From the NCBI GenBank assembly GCA_022827185.1, contig JAJDTM010000021.1, positions 124,001-188,000 of the forward strand: 64,000 nt of DNA. Reading direction: 5' to 3'. Positions 17,077 to 26,257 of this stretch are shown one piece after another. The DNA comes from Candidatus Poribacteria bacterium. Its GTDB lineage: Bacteria; Poribacteria; WGA-4E; WGA-3G. The notes beneath the pieces are model-generated. The model worked only from the letters and a program-made list of their open reading frames with translations, searched no databases and was not told the DNA's origin. Position numbers and translations under genes: made by a program. Position 1 is the stretch's first letter, and every line of letters begins with the position of its first letter.

Positions 17077-18648
17077 CTACTTTTGGGCATCAATTAACTT
17101 GCTGACCTTTTGTGAAAGGTCTTCTGGCTCGAAGTCTATGAACACATCTTTGACAACGCGTTCCCGATTTAAAAGAAGCGTTATGAGTTCCGTTTGCGGT
17201 TCGGACGTGTCTCTATTGAGAAGCGTCTGCATCTGGGTGCTTTTATCAACCCAGATGGGCATCGAAAGTTGGTGCTTCTCTTTGAACGCCTTAATTGCTT
17301 TCGCTGAATCATTCGTACTAATGCCAACTACTTGCAATTGGGTAGCGTCGTAGTTTGTAAGCAGTTTCTCCAACTGTTTTAACTTCGGTCCACAAGTAGT
17401 AGCATCTGTTGAAAAAAGGTTCACGAGGACAAATTTACCGCGGAGTGTCTCTAACTTAGCGGATTTTCCCGAAAGGTCGGTCAACACGATGTCTGGCATC
17501 GATTTGCCCAATAGAAATGCAAATTTTTCACGATCTATGGATGCCGTTGTTAATTGATTGAGCAGTGCTTTACCCTCTGGTGATTCAAGAAACGCCTCGC
17601 CGAATTGTTCTCTAAGTTTCGCTTGTGGATTGTCCGAGGACTTAATTTGGAAGATGGTTCTATTTACTTGATTATTGCCGCCTTTGAGAGGCTGCTCTTC
17701 TATCTGCTTTCTGACTTCTTCGGGCAGATCCGACGTGGAATTCGTTTGGATAGAAATGGATTTCACGCTGCTGTTGTTATAAATCCTTCTCTGCGGTCCC
17801 TTACGATAAATTTTTCCACTGACGCTGAGATTGAGCAGATGATGTTCGCAGCGCACGATAGGCAGCATATCGCCTTCTATTTCCAACAGAAATCCCTGTC
17901 CTGTTTTCTGTTCAGGACGAAATTGATAAAGATAACTACACGGCAGCGTCGGATCCGCTGCACCGTCTGTTAAAACCCCAGGTTTGCCATTTGTCGCATC
18001 CGCAGGACAAAGAAGGGACTTTTTGTCAAGGTATTCTGGGGAAAGTTCAGAGAGCCATTGTGGATCGTTATTTGTCTCATCGCGATATTTTTCGCGCGCC
18101 AGTTGTATCCGCCTTAAATTCTCTCTGCATTTTTCAATCCCTTCAGGATTTTCAGCCTGTTTTTCTATGGGCGAGACGACCTCGTGCGGGTAGGCATCTG
18201 ACAAAAGAAGGCGGTTCAGACGCACCAATGCTTCTCCACTTTGCGGATTTTGTGCGAGCAACGCGTCTGTCTGTTCGCTGAGTTCGATCTCGGCAAAACT
18301 TTCGGCATCGTAGAGCGGCCCTGCTTGGAGAATCTTGTTCAGATCCGAAATCAGTGCGTGTTGAAGTGCTAAAGATGGACTGCTTATACCATCATATTTA
18401 CCTAACAATTGCTGTGTCTCCGCAGAGAGTTGTGGAGCAATGTGTTGTGATATAACAGCGCGCGTATCTTGGAGTTTCACCGCTAAACTGCCCGGATCCT
18501 TGAGAGCATCTTCAGACAAAAGCAATTGACTGGTGTCAGCGTGTGATGCAAGTTGTGTGCCTATGGTTATCAATAAAGTTGCGAACAATAGCGTTATAGT
18601 TCTGCTGGATAGGTGAAACATCTTCAATCGTAGGATCATTTTTCCCAT
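17077..18648 (-). CDS. Secreted protein with pilin-like segment and C-terminal redoxin fold
   Basis: 523 residues from ATG 18648 (AAAAGGAG ahead; an earlier TTG start is in frame). Signal anchor (TITLLFATLLITIGTQLASH), helical region, then a stretch CRENLRRIQLAREKYRDET...LCPAD (about 175-220) resembling the body of type II-secretion pseudopilins found in DUF1559-like proteins, then a C-terminal thioredoxin-fold domain of AhpC/TlpA type (about 375-520; MPDIVLTDLSGKSAKLETLRGKFVLVNLF). Where TlpA proteins have WCGPC, this one reads TTCGPK, so only one cysteine remains and a normal disulfide exchange is unlikely. Lies between the LamG-like gene (19 bases upstream) and permease module 2. Role unknown. 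Confidence 0.75.
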   Translation of the reverse strand: MGKMILRLKMFHLSSRTITLLFATLLITIGTQLASHADTSQLLLSEDALKDPGSLAVKLQDTRAVISQHIAPQLSAETQQLLGKYDGISSPSLALQHALISDLNKILQAGPLYDAESFAEIELSEQTDALLAQNPQSGEALVRLNRLLLSDAYPHEVVSPIEKQAENPEGIEKCRENLRRIQLAREKYRDETNNDPQWLSELSPEYLDKKSLLCPADATNGKPGVLTDGAADPTLPCSYLYQFRPEQKTGQGFLLEIEGDMLPIVRCEHHLLNLSVSGKIYRKGPQRRIYNNSSVKSISIQTNSTSDLPEEVRKQIEEQPLKGGNNQVNRTIFQIKSSDNPQAKLREQFGEAFLESPEGKALLNQLTTASIDREKFAFLLGKSMPDIVLTDLSGKSAKLETLRGKFVLVNLFSTDATTCGPKLKQLEKLLTNYDATQLQVVGISTNDSAKAIKAFKEKHQLSMPIWVDKSTQMQTLLNRDTSEPQTELITLLLNRERVVKDVFIDFEPEDLSQKVSKLIDAQK

Positions 18649-18667
18649 ATTCAAAATCTCCTTTTGT

Positions 18668-19378
18668 TTAAAATTTCCTCAAACTTGCCCATGTCATCAC
18701 GAGTTTTTTTCTCGGTGTTACTGATAACCTACCCTTATTCGGGATAGTGTCGCCGGTGATGATAAAATTATCAAATTTCGCTGTATAATTCGCGAGACCT
18801 AAACCCACCTTGCCCACGGGAAAATCTGGAGGATGTGCGACCTGTTCCAGCACTATTGAATCCAGTACTTGCTTCTCATTAATCCAGAGACTCAAGAGGT
18901 TTCCATGAACCCTTAGCTTCAGATGAGACCATTCCCCCACTTTTAACAATGGGATGAGTTCACTTTCGAAGCGGACAAACATATTGCCACCCAAATCACC
19001 GCCAAAGCAGGTTACCCTTGATCCTGCTTCGGGAAAGGGTAGGTCGCCAATTACACATACGACTCCCCAAATCCCATCAATCCGCGCGGCAATCGCAATA
19101 TTACCGCGCCCATGTTTCTCAAGAGGCTTAACATCAAATTCGATGTCGTAATTTTGCCACTCCTCATCACCAATTGTGAACAAATGGATCACATCACCAT
19201 CCTTAGCTATTGCTTGAAGTTCACCATCATGGATGTTCCAAAAAGCGGGTGCAACACCCAGTATAGTAATTTCCTGCCACTCTTCCAGATTTCCGTCATC
19301 AAAAGTCTCGACGAATGTTCCTGCACCCGCAGAGAAAATGAAGAGAAAAATGCCTGATCCAATAATAACTGATTTCAT
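18668..19378 (-). CDS. Secreted LamG/DUF1080-like protein with C-terminal W-tail
   Basis: 236 residues from ATG 19378 (AAGGA seven bases ahead; an upstream in-frame start would add 29 residues from a repeat). Signal peptide MKSVIIGSGIFLFIFSAGAG, then a concanavalin-like sandwich typical of 3-keto-disaccharide hydrolase/LamG domains (FVETFDDGNLEEWQEI, IAARIDGIWGVV, WSHLKLRVHGNLLSLWINEKQV, GKVGLGLANYTAKFDNFII). It may bind a glycan; no catalytic residues can be assigned. It ends LVMTWASLRKF, which matches the tail of four other secreted proteins in this window. A MITE-like element begins 33 bases upstream of the start. Confidence 0.72.
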   Translation of the reverse strand: MKSVIIGSGIFLFIFSAGAGTFVETFDDGNLEEWQEITILGVAPAFWNIHDGELQAIAKDGDVIHLFTIGDEEWQNYDIEFDVKPLEKHGRGNIAIAARIDGIWGVVCVIGDLPFPEAGSRVTCFGGDLGGNMFVRFESELIPLLKVGEWSHLKLRVHGNLLSLWINEKQVLDSIVLEQVAHPPDFPVGKVGLGLANYTAKFDNFIITGDTIPNKGRLSVTPRKKLVMTWASLRKF

Positions 19379-19410
19379 TTCGATGTTCCTTATCAACAGA
19401 GTTAATGATA

Positions 19411-19542
19411 ACTTACGCATTTTTCCATGATAACGAACGTCCGACACACTGCAGGGTTTTTGCAAACGCTAAAATCCAATGCGAAGAAAGTATTTCTTCA
19501 GGGTTTAAAACCCCGCCTGCAAGGGAGGCTGCGTAAGTCCTA
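19411..19542. mobile_element. MITE-like element B with 9-bp flanking direct repeats
   Basis: Ends ACTTACGCA (left, first bases lost) and TGCGTAAGTCCTA (right). The 9 bases TTAATGATA occur at 19402-19410 and again at 19543-19551, directly flanking it, as expected for a target duplication. Interior has GGGTTTAAAACCCCGCCTGC. No coding capacity. Confidence 0.75.
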
Positions 19543-19672
19543 TTAATGATAACTTTTTACGTGAGCTGCTATAGTGCTTGCGCTGAGTTTTCGCAGCAAA
19601 CATTACTTTTCGGAATCGCGTTATTGGATTGCACACCCCCTTTCCAGAAAAGTTCCCAAAAAATATATGTGT

Positions 19673-19818
19673 CAGGACTTACGCATTTTTCTATGATAAT
19701 CTATATATTACGCAATATTACGCACTGCTGGCGGGGTGTTTTTGCTGGGGGTCTTTGATAGGGTGTTTCTGCGGATTTCCCCTAAAAACCCCGCCTACAA
19801 GGGGGCTGCGTAAGTCCT
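19673..19818. mobile_element. MITE-like element C with flanking ATGTGT repeats
   Basis: Terminal inverted repeats AGGACTTACGCA (19674-19685) and TGCGTAAGTCCT (19807-19818) are perfect over 12 bases. ATGTGT stands at 19667-19672 and 19819-19824, a likely target duplication. Interior contains GGCGGGG-rich stretches shared with element G. Together with element B it fills most of the 640-base gap before the restriction gene. Confidence 0.8.
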
Positions 19819-19933
19819 ATGTGTTAAAGACCTTGTTCTACGCACCTAACAGTTCTGTCTTATGTTTATTGATAAATAGCCGAAAAAAAAAAGAAATAAC
19901 CTTGATTTTTTGCACAAAATATGTTATCATACA

Positions 19934-19950
19934 TATCGTAAATACGAAAT
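19934..19950 (+). promoter_or_regulatory. Palindromic operator candidate before restriction-modification gene
   Basis: TCGTA-AA-TACGA (19936-19947), nearly extended to ATATCGTA/TACGAAAT, lies 65 bases before the start of the enzyme in an AT-rich leader. It could be an operator limiting expression of the enzyme. No SD precedes the ATG at 20015, so expression is probably low or leader-dependent. Confidence 0.3.
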
Positions 19951-20014
19951 TATGGTGGTGAACATATTTAATAAAAGTGAAAATTTGAAAACCCTATAAA
20001 CTTGACAAACATAT

Positions 20015-23000
20015 ATGAGCTTCCAAACACACCATGACCGTTATCTACAAAACATACACCGCACACAAATCACCGGTGAGGCGACCCCAGAACTCTCACT
20101 ATACCCACACCTCCAAGCCTTCCTTAAAGACCTGTTTGTTGACTTCGGCAGAAACACCGTCACGCTCACACAAGAACCGAGACAACTCGATCAGATTGGG
20201 AGACCCGATTTTATTGCAATGGATGGGTTGCTGCCTATCGGTTATATTGAAGCGGAAGCATACGGCAGAGATTTGGACGCACTCACCGGGCATGCCCAAA
20301 CGCAGAATGCACGTTTTATCGAAAACCTTGACAACTTCATTCTCACCAACTTTGTCGAATTCCGGTTGTACGCCGACGGGCAGCTGCGCACGACAGCAAA
20401 CGTCACAAACGAGCTTGAAAAGTTAGAGACGCTACTGGAGCGGTTTCTGAACGCCGAACACGTCCAGATCACTTCACCAGAAGTGCTCGCGAGATACCTC
20501 GCCAGACGGACGCGGGAACTCCAGACACAGATTGCCACAACACTCACCGATGAACACAGCGACACCTACCGGATGTTCTCAGCGTTCAAGGAGTTACTCC
20601 TCTCTACGCTCACCCCCGACGATTTTGCCGATATGTATGCCCAAACCCTCGCTTACGGGTTGTTCGCTGCGCGATGCACACTCCCAAACGCGACCCACTT
20701 CTCACGACACACCGCTGTCGAGGCACTGCCGAGATCAAACCCTTTTCTCATCCAACTCTTTTATCACGTCGCCTCTCCAACATTGGAGACGAATGTCATC
20801 TACATTCTGGACGACATCGCAGGGCTTCTCCGAAACGTCCGGACAGAGATGCTCCGCACGGCATTTGCTGCCAGAACGCACCTTGAAGATCCGGTGATCC
20901 ACTTCTACGAGACCTTCCTCGCTGAATACGATCCACAGCGGCGCGTCGATCGCGGTGTTTACTATACACCGCCACAGGTTATCTCCTACATTGTCCGATC
21001 CGTGGATAGCCTGCTGAAAACAGAATTAAACAGACCCGACGGTCTCGCCGATGACAACACGCTCATCCTCGACCCCGCAACAGGCACCGGTGGCTTCCTC
21101 CTGACAGTGTTAGATCACGTCCGAGAATATGTCAAAGAGACCTACGGCACGGGTGAATGGACGCAATATATCAACACCCAGTTGGTCAAACGGATCTTCG
21201 GGTTTGAACTGCTCGTCGCACCGTATACCATCGCGCACCTCAAGTTAAGTCTGTTTTTGCAAGCACAAGGTTGGCGTGCGGGTGAACGCCTCCGCATCTA
21301 TCTCACGAATACCTTGGAACAACCCCAAGAAATGCAGGAATCTCTGCCGTTTACGGAGTTTATCTCTGACGAAGCAAACGCAGCATTGTCAGTGAAACGG
21401 GACGAACCGCTCCTCGTCATCCTCGGCAATCCACCATATCAGCGAAGTTCTGCGAATCCAAGCCGTGACACTGACGGAAACTTAAACTTCATTGGACGAC
21501 TAATGGAGGATTACAGAAGCGTTGACGGAGCTCCAATGGCTGAGCAAAACCTTCAAGCACTTCAAGGGGACTACGTGAAGTTTGTCCGGTGGGCACAGTG
21601 GCGAATTGACAAAAACGGCGAAGGCGTTGTTGGCTATATTGTCAATAACGGGTTTTTGTATGGTATCATCTTTCGTGGTATGCGGCAGAGCTTGATGAAC
21701 AGTTTCAACACCATCTATTGTTTCAATTTGCACGGCAGCAGCAGAGTTGGAGAAATCGTACCCGATGGTGAAACCGATGAAAATGTTTTTGACATTCAGC
21801 AAGGTACTGCAATTCTGTTGTGCGTTAAGGAAGGTGATAATGTCGCACCAGCAAAAATCTACTATGCTGATCTGTGGGGAAGTCGGGCGGAAAAGTATGC
21901 GACCCTTTCGGATACTAATGTTCAGACCACTACATGGACAGAGCTAACCCCTGATTCACCGTTCTATCATTTTGTGCCGCATCACGATCAACATATAGAA
22001 GAATACGAAGCGGGTTGGGGACTAACCGACATCTTCCAAGCCAGTTCAATTGGAATTATAACAGCACGAGACAGACTCACTGTTCATAGCACCCCAGAAG
22101 CGGTACGCGCCACCGTTACTGATTTTGTGTCACTCTCTGAATCCGAGGCACGGCAACAATATAGGCTGCCGAGGGATAGACGTGACTGGCAAATTCGTCT
22201 TGCTCAAGAAGATCTTCAAAATCATCCTGAAGCAGAACAACACATTGTACCAATCAATTATCGCCCATTTGACATACGGTATACTTACTATACAGGACAA
22301 TCACGTGGATTTCACTGTATGCCACGACCCGCGATTATGCAGCATCTCCTTACGGGTGAAAACCTTGCCCTCTGTACACACCGCATCATTCGGAGTGCTA
22401 CCACATGGCAGCATATCCTTGTTACCGACAAAATTACCGATGGCAATTGTGTCTCAAATAGAGATGGCCCCACGCATGTTTTCCCGCTCTATTTATATCC
22501 AAATCCAGAGGAATTGGAACTCGCGACAGAACGGTCACTCAATTTCAAATCCACCTTTCTGACCGCGTTCTCCGAAGCGTTAGAACTCCCACAGACAGCA
22601 CCGTTTAACCTGCCCGAAGGTGTTTCACCGGAGGCGATCCTCGCCTATATCTATGCCATCTTGTATAGTCCGACTTATCGCGAACGCTACTATGATTTCC
22701 TAAAATACGATTTCCCACGTATCCCTTTACCTCAAGATATTGCACAATTCCGAACACTCGCAGCGTTGGGACAGCGTTTGATTGACTCACATCTCTTGAA
22801 AGATGTCCCGCGACCAGAAGGAGCACCCACATCACATCGGTTTGAGGGTGAAGGGGATGGCGTTGTCGAAAAAGCGCGCTATCTGGATGGACGCGTTTGG
22901 ATCAATCCGACCCAGTATTTCACAGATGTGCCACTTGAGGTATGGGGGTATGAAATCGGCGCGTATCAGGTCTGTGAAAAGTGGCTAAAGGATCGGAAGG

Positions 23001-23107
23001 GTGAAGTATTGAGTCATGCCGAGGTGTGGCAGTATCGTGCGATTCTCGTAGCTATTGCGGAGACGCTCGCAGTCATGGAGGCAATTGATGGGGTGCTTGA
23101 ATTTTAA
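20015..23107 (+). CDS. Single-chain type IIG/ISP-like restriction-modification enzyme
   Basis: 1030 residues. N-terminal part contains RPDFIAMDGLLPIGYIEAEA (about 65-85), which fits a PD-(D/E)XK endonuclease (Asp in PDF, Glu-x-Glu downstream). The N6-adenine methyltransferase core follows: motif I LDPATGTGGF (about 350-360) and motif IV GNPPYQ (about 468-473). The remaining 550 residues should hold the target-recognition region; the C-terminal part (YAILYSPTYRERYYDFLKYDFPRIPLP) is typical of the type ISP/Eco57I-like group. No helicase motifs are present between nuclease and methylase, unlike long type ISP enzymes of about 1600 residues. It is alone on + in a minus-strand region and preceded by two MITE-like elements, which suggests insertion as a unit. 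It should cut and methylate DNA, probably defending against phage. Confidence 0.87.
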   Translation: MSFQTHHDRYLQNIHRTQITGEATPELSLYPHLQAFLKDLFVDFGRNTVTLTQEPRQLDQIGRPDFIAMDGLLPIGYIEAEAYGRDLDALTGHAQTQNARFIENLDNFILTNFVEFRLYADGQLRTTANVTNELEKLETLLERFLNAEHVQITSPEVLARYLARRTRELQTQIATTLTDEHSDTYRMFSAFKELLLSTLTPDDFADMYAQTLAYGLFAARCTLPNATHFSRHTAVEALPRSNPFLIQLFYHVASPTLETNVIYILDDIAGLLRNVRTEMLRTAFAARTHLEDPVIHFYETFLAEYDPQRRVDRGVYYTPPQVISYIVRSVDSLLKTELNRPDGLADDNTLILDPATGTGGFLLTVLDHVREYVKETYGTGEWTQYINTQLVKRIFGFELLVAPYTIAHLKLSLFLQAQGWRAGERLRIYLTNTLEQPQEMQESLPFTEFISDEANAALSVKRDEPLLVILGNPPYQRSSANPSRDTDGNLNFIGRLMEDYRSVDGAPMAEQNLQALQGDYVKFVRWAQWRIDKNGEGVVGYIVNNGFLYGIIFRGMRQSLMNSFNTIYCFNLHGSSRVGEIVPDGETDENVFDIQQGTAILLCVKEGDNVAPAKIYYADLWGSRAEKYATLSDTNVQTTTWTELTPDSPFYHFVPHHDQHIEEYEAGWGLTDIFQASSIGIITARDRLTVHSTPEAVRATVTDFVSLSESEARQQYRLPRDRRDWQIRLAQEDLQNHPEAEQHIVPINYRPFDIRYTYYTGQSRGFHCMPRPAIMQHLLTGENLALCTHRIIRSATTWQHILVTDKITDGNCVSNRDGPTHVFPLYLYPNPEELELATERSLNFKSTFLTAFSEALELPQTAPFNLPEGVSPEAILAYIYAILYSPTYRERYYDFLKYDFPRIPLPQDIAQFRTLAALGQRLIDSHLLKDVPRPEGAPTSHRFEGEGDGVVEKARYLDGRVWINPTQYFTDVPLEVWGYEIGAYQVCEKWLKDRKGEVLSHAEVWQYRAILVAIAETLAVMEAIDGVLEF

Positions 23108-23161
23108 CCACTTTATCCATACAGACAAATGTAACTCACATAATCTCAGCTAGAAAAGCAA

Positions 23162-24574
23162 TTAAATATCCAGACTGAAGAATTTCAGAAACGCTATGGT
23201 CGTCAACACGACTGCTAAAAAACAGAGCAACAGTAGGTCTACTATGGAATGCCGTAGTGTTTCGGGTAAGGCGGTTTCCGCCATGTCTGGCGGTGGGGCA
23301 AGTTTCTTGGGTTCTGAAGGTTGACTTGATGTGAATCGCGCCATTGTCGCAAATTGATCGTCCGCAATTTCACTGAAATACTCTTCCTCCAGTAAGGTAT
23401 AGTAGCGAGTGCCCATTTGAAAATAAGTATTTCTTTTTATTTTTCCTGTTTCGGCTAAATTCATGGCGAGATAGATAAGCGAAGATGTCGGTGTGATTCG
23501 GGAAAGGGTTTCGCCTACCGATTCTTGCCGCTTTTTTTCACGTTGGTATTCTCGCTCGACTTTGTTGACCTGTTCCTGAAATTTCTGTCGATACTCGGCA
23601 TCAATGGGTGCCCTGATCTCCTTGATTTTTTCCATATCCTCGTTGAAATTAATCGAGGTCCCCAAGGTCTCGATTATCTTTCCAACAACCACCTGATCCT
23701 TTTCTGCATTGAGGTTATTGCGAATCGCAGTTTTTTCCATATAGACACTCTGAATCGCGCGTGTCGGGGCAATAAGTTTGGCGGTAAGAAACCCAGCGCG
23801 TGGTGCAATCAACACCGCAAGCACCCAGACAGTAAAAGCGACGATGAGTGCCGTCTTGGAATTATCCAAGTAGGTGGAAATAACTGTCCCTATTGCAAAA
23901 AACACACTAATGTAGAGCAGCGAGACTAACGTCAAACTCAACACGCGTAGGAAAATACCAGACTCGCCCAAGGGGAAACCTTGCGAGACAAGCAAAAGTA
24001 AACCTAACAGGAACGCTACCAGAAACGGGACAACAAACACAATATATCCACCCATGAGTTTGCTCCACAAGAACAAATCTCGCGGTAATGCGTTTGACAA
24101 GGTAATCCGGAGGGTACCTGCTTCTCTTTCACCCGCAACAGCATCGAATGTGAATAACAGTGCCAGTAGACTGAAAACAGTGCTGACGACAAACAGAAAA
24201 TCAAGATTCCCTAAAGCGGAGGAGAGCGGCGCTTCCCCAAGCGACATTGAACCTTGTTTTACGCCGTTGCGTGTCATCCCAAGATAACTCGGAAGTGATT
24301 CCTCTAAACCCTTCGCGAACACGCTTAAAGGTGTCGGTTCAAGAAAGAGTTTAGAGACTTCCGTATCCGGGTCTGGCGCATCTGGCGGCTTTTCTTCAGC
24401 TTCTGCGGTCGAGAGTTTGAGGGATTCCTTGTAATTGACTCGGTTCTGGAGGTAATTGCGGTAATTAATATGGAGGGTGAGCGGCACAAGCAAAAGACAC
24501 ATCACGAGGAGCGCGACAAACCGGACGCTCAGAATGTGGTGCATCATCTCTTTCTGAATTAGCGTTATTAACAT
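23162..24574 (-). CDS. ABC-2 type permease of module 3
   Basis: 470 residues, start ATG after GAGGAGG. Third member of the MxxTLIQKEMMHHILSVRF group: N-terminal helix, external stretch, core with LFTFDAVAGEREAGTLRITLSNALPRDLFL, and last helix VDLLLLCFLAVVLTTIAFLKFF. It ends 54 bases from the convergent restriction gene. Here the small secreted partner gene lies upstream (40-base gap), whereas in modules 1 and 2 it lies downstream. Confidence 0.87.
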   Translation of the reverse strand: MLITLIQKEMMHHILSVRFVALLVMCLLLVPLTLHINYRNYLQNRVNYKESLKLSTAEAEEKPPDAPDPDTEVSKLFLEPTPLSVFAKGLEESLPSYLGMTRNGVKQGSMSLGEAPLSSALGNLDFLFVVSTVFSLLALLFTFDAVAGEREAGTLRITLSNALPRDLFLWSKLMGGYIVFVVPFLVAFLLGLLLLVSQGFPLGESGIFLRVLSLTLVSLLYISVFFAIGTVISTYLDNSKTALIVAFTVWVLAVLIAPRAGFLTAKLIAPTRAIQSVYMEKTAIRNNLNAEKDQVVVGKIIETLGTSINFNEDMEKIKEIRAPIDAEYRQKFQEQVNKVEREYQREKKRQESVGETLSRITPTSSLIYLAMNLAETGKIKRNTYFQMGTRYYTLLEEEYFSEIADDQFATMARFTSSQPSEPKKLAPPPDMAETALPETLRHSIVDLLLLCFLAVVLTTIAFLKFFSLDI

Positions 24575-24614
24575 TTAGCATCCTCCTCGTAGCGTGGACA
24601 CGGTCTATATAGGT

Positions 24615-25583
24615 CTACAGAGGCGGATAGCGCGACTTCTTTTTCTTCTCTCGGTTTGGTGCGTTAGACGGTGGCTTTGAAGTTTTGTCACGCGCCAGAG
24701 CCTTCTTGATGTGTTCCAAAACCTCTTTGACCTGTTCTGCTGCCTCCGATCTGTTTTGACGTTCCAAATCTTTTACTGTCTGTTCTAATTGGTTCACCAG
24801 ATTCTGTAGAGGTGAAAGTGTTATCTCTTCAGGTCCGCTGTGAAGCTGCGGACTTATTGAAACATTAGGAACTTTTGGAATACTTTTGGTAGTTTCTATC
24901 CGCTTTCTGACGGTTTCTATCCGCTTTCTGGCGGTTTCTGCTGCGGTTTTCCAATCCCGCGTATAACGGCTTACGAACCTATCAATATAATCGGCTTTGT
25001 AGGTTTCCCACGCATCTATCGCCGAAGTACCGCGAGTCTCAGTTTTCCAGAGATACGGACTATCCTCCAAAAATGCCAACTGATGCCGATGTGCCATACA
25101 GAAAAAATAATCAATAAGACTGTCTATAGTGACGCCTCTCTCTAAAAGGAGTTGAAGCCATGCTGTTCGGGGGTACCGTGCATCTATTTCACGCTCCTTA
25201 AACGAGATAGGGACACCCTCTTTTGAAAGCAGGTCCGACCAGTCATGAATCCCCATCATTCCGTTCCGTTTGATTTCAGCAAGACTTGCTTTTGGGAATA
25301 CAGTCACTACGGTACGTGAATGCTTGCGGTCGTAGGGTTTATCAAAAGTTCTCATCACGGCTTGTACTGTTTGTGGGCCTATGTATTCTTTAGAACCGTA
25401 TGAGATCTCCTCATCGAATTCTGCCCGCACTAATGCCATTTGTGAGGGATCCCACTTATCTCCTACATGTACCCATGTTATTGCTTTGCCAAGTGCTATC
25501 GGCTCCGCCTGCAGTCCGAAAAGAGGAAAAAGACTCAAAACTATCAAAAGTGCGACCATTGGCACAACATTTTTACGTTTCAT
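24615..25583 (-). CDS. Secreted protein of the EWLQ/KRH family (copy 3)
   Basis: 322 residues, ATG after AAAGGAG. Signal peptide MKRKNVVPMVALLIVLSLFPLFGLQAE. Family blocks: GPQTVQAVMRTFDKPYDRKHSR (about 70-90), REIDARYPRTAWLQLLLERG and MAHRHQLAFLEDSPYLW, YKADYIDRFVSRYTRDW (about 135-215). A charged helical region with ARKRIETVRKRIET repeats follows, then a second coiled stretch (LVNQLEQTVKDLERQNRSEAAEQVKEVLEHI) and KKSRYPPL at the end. Between the two blocks it has about 25 extra residues. Unknown function; upstream partner of permease 23162-24574. Confidence 0.75.
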   Translation of the reverse strand: MKRKNVVPMVALLIVLSLFPLFGLQAEPIALGKAITWVHVGDKWDPSQMALVRAEFDEEISYGSKEYIGPQTVQAVMRTFDKPYDRKHSRTVVTVFPKASLAEIKRNGMMGIHDWSDLLSKEGVPISFKEREIDARYPRTAWLQLLLERGVTIDSLIDYFFCMAHRHQLAFLEDSPYLWKTETRGTSAIDAWETYKADYIDRFVSRYTRDWKTAAETARKRIETVRKRIETTKSIPKVPNVSISPQLHSGPEEITLSPLQNLVNQLEQTVKDLERQNRSEAAEQVKEVLEHIKKALARDKTSKPPSNAPNREKKKKSRYPPL

Positions 25584-25724
25584 TGCATCGTGTCTCCTTT
25601 GTTGGCATAAACTGTATGGATGATACTGTGGTTTGTAAAGTCCGTATTTGTGTCATCAATATTTTATAACACACGCTGTGTTTAGAAAAGTTGCAAAAAA
25701 ATAATTTGTGTAAAAACCACGGTG

Positions 25725-26135
25725 CTACGTGCCTAACAATTCAACCTTGTATGCCTCAACAATTGCGTCTAAAACAGATTCGGGAATATCCTCCAACTGC
25801 GATGCCAATTCCTCTTCAACGTTAACCATCAGGCTATGGTCAAATGTTTCGCGTTCGGCACACGGGTCAAAGTATTCACCGTGTGCTTCCAATAAGACTG
25901 CCAAGCGTGCAGGGGTCAGACCTTCAGAGATACCGTGCAAACCCCATGCAGTGCCGCGGTAACCTTTCTCATAATCGGCACCGAGGTGTTTCTGAAGGAT
26001 GTCTTCTCTTTCAGCACCTTGAGCACCACTATTTTCAAGTGCTTCCGCAGCAGCGATTGCACGCGAATCCAGTTCCACTTGAAACGCTGTGGATGCATCC
26101 GCCGCTGCGACAGGATAGATTTTATAGATTTCCAT
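25725..26135 (-). CDS. Hypothetical acidic cytoplasmic protein
   Basis: 136 residues, ATG after AAGGAC. No signal peptide or membrane helix. Acidic, with EAEALENSGAQGAEREDILQKHLGADY and a helical end (LEDIPESVLDAIVEAYKVELLGT). I do not recognise the family. It stands alone between the permease module (140-base gap downstream) and the SDR gene (repeat-filled gap upstream). Codon use and SD suggest a real gene. Confidence 0.6.
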   Translation of the reverse strand: MEIYKIYPVAAADASTAFQVELDSRAIAAAEALENSGAQGAEREDILQKHLGADYEKGYRGTAWGLHGISEGLTPARLAVLLEAHGEYFDPCAERETFDHSLMVNVEEELASQLEDIPESVLDAIVEAYKVELLGT

Positions 26136-26212
26136 GGTGTCCTTGATGAGTTATGGATTTTTGTATAGCGATTCGTCTGCAGTAGGTGTGTCCGTTTCAA
26201 ACGCCACAACCG

Positions 26213-26256
26213 CTCTGTGCTGAAGGCTGAAAGCCGAGAGCCGACGGCTATAAGAA
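26213..26256. repeat. CAGTTA-type repeat after SDR gene
   Basis: Units GCTGAAGGCTGAAAGCCGAGAGCCGACGGC form a short palindromic stretch. On the minus strand it starts within about 8 bases of the SDR stop codon (26258-26260). Confidence 0.5.
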
Positions 26257-26257
26257 T

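Noticed and set aside
19952..19999. 15-codon ORF before the restriction gene as a leader peptide
   Set aside because: No SD and no regulatory codon run; likely chance.
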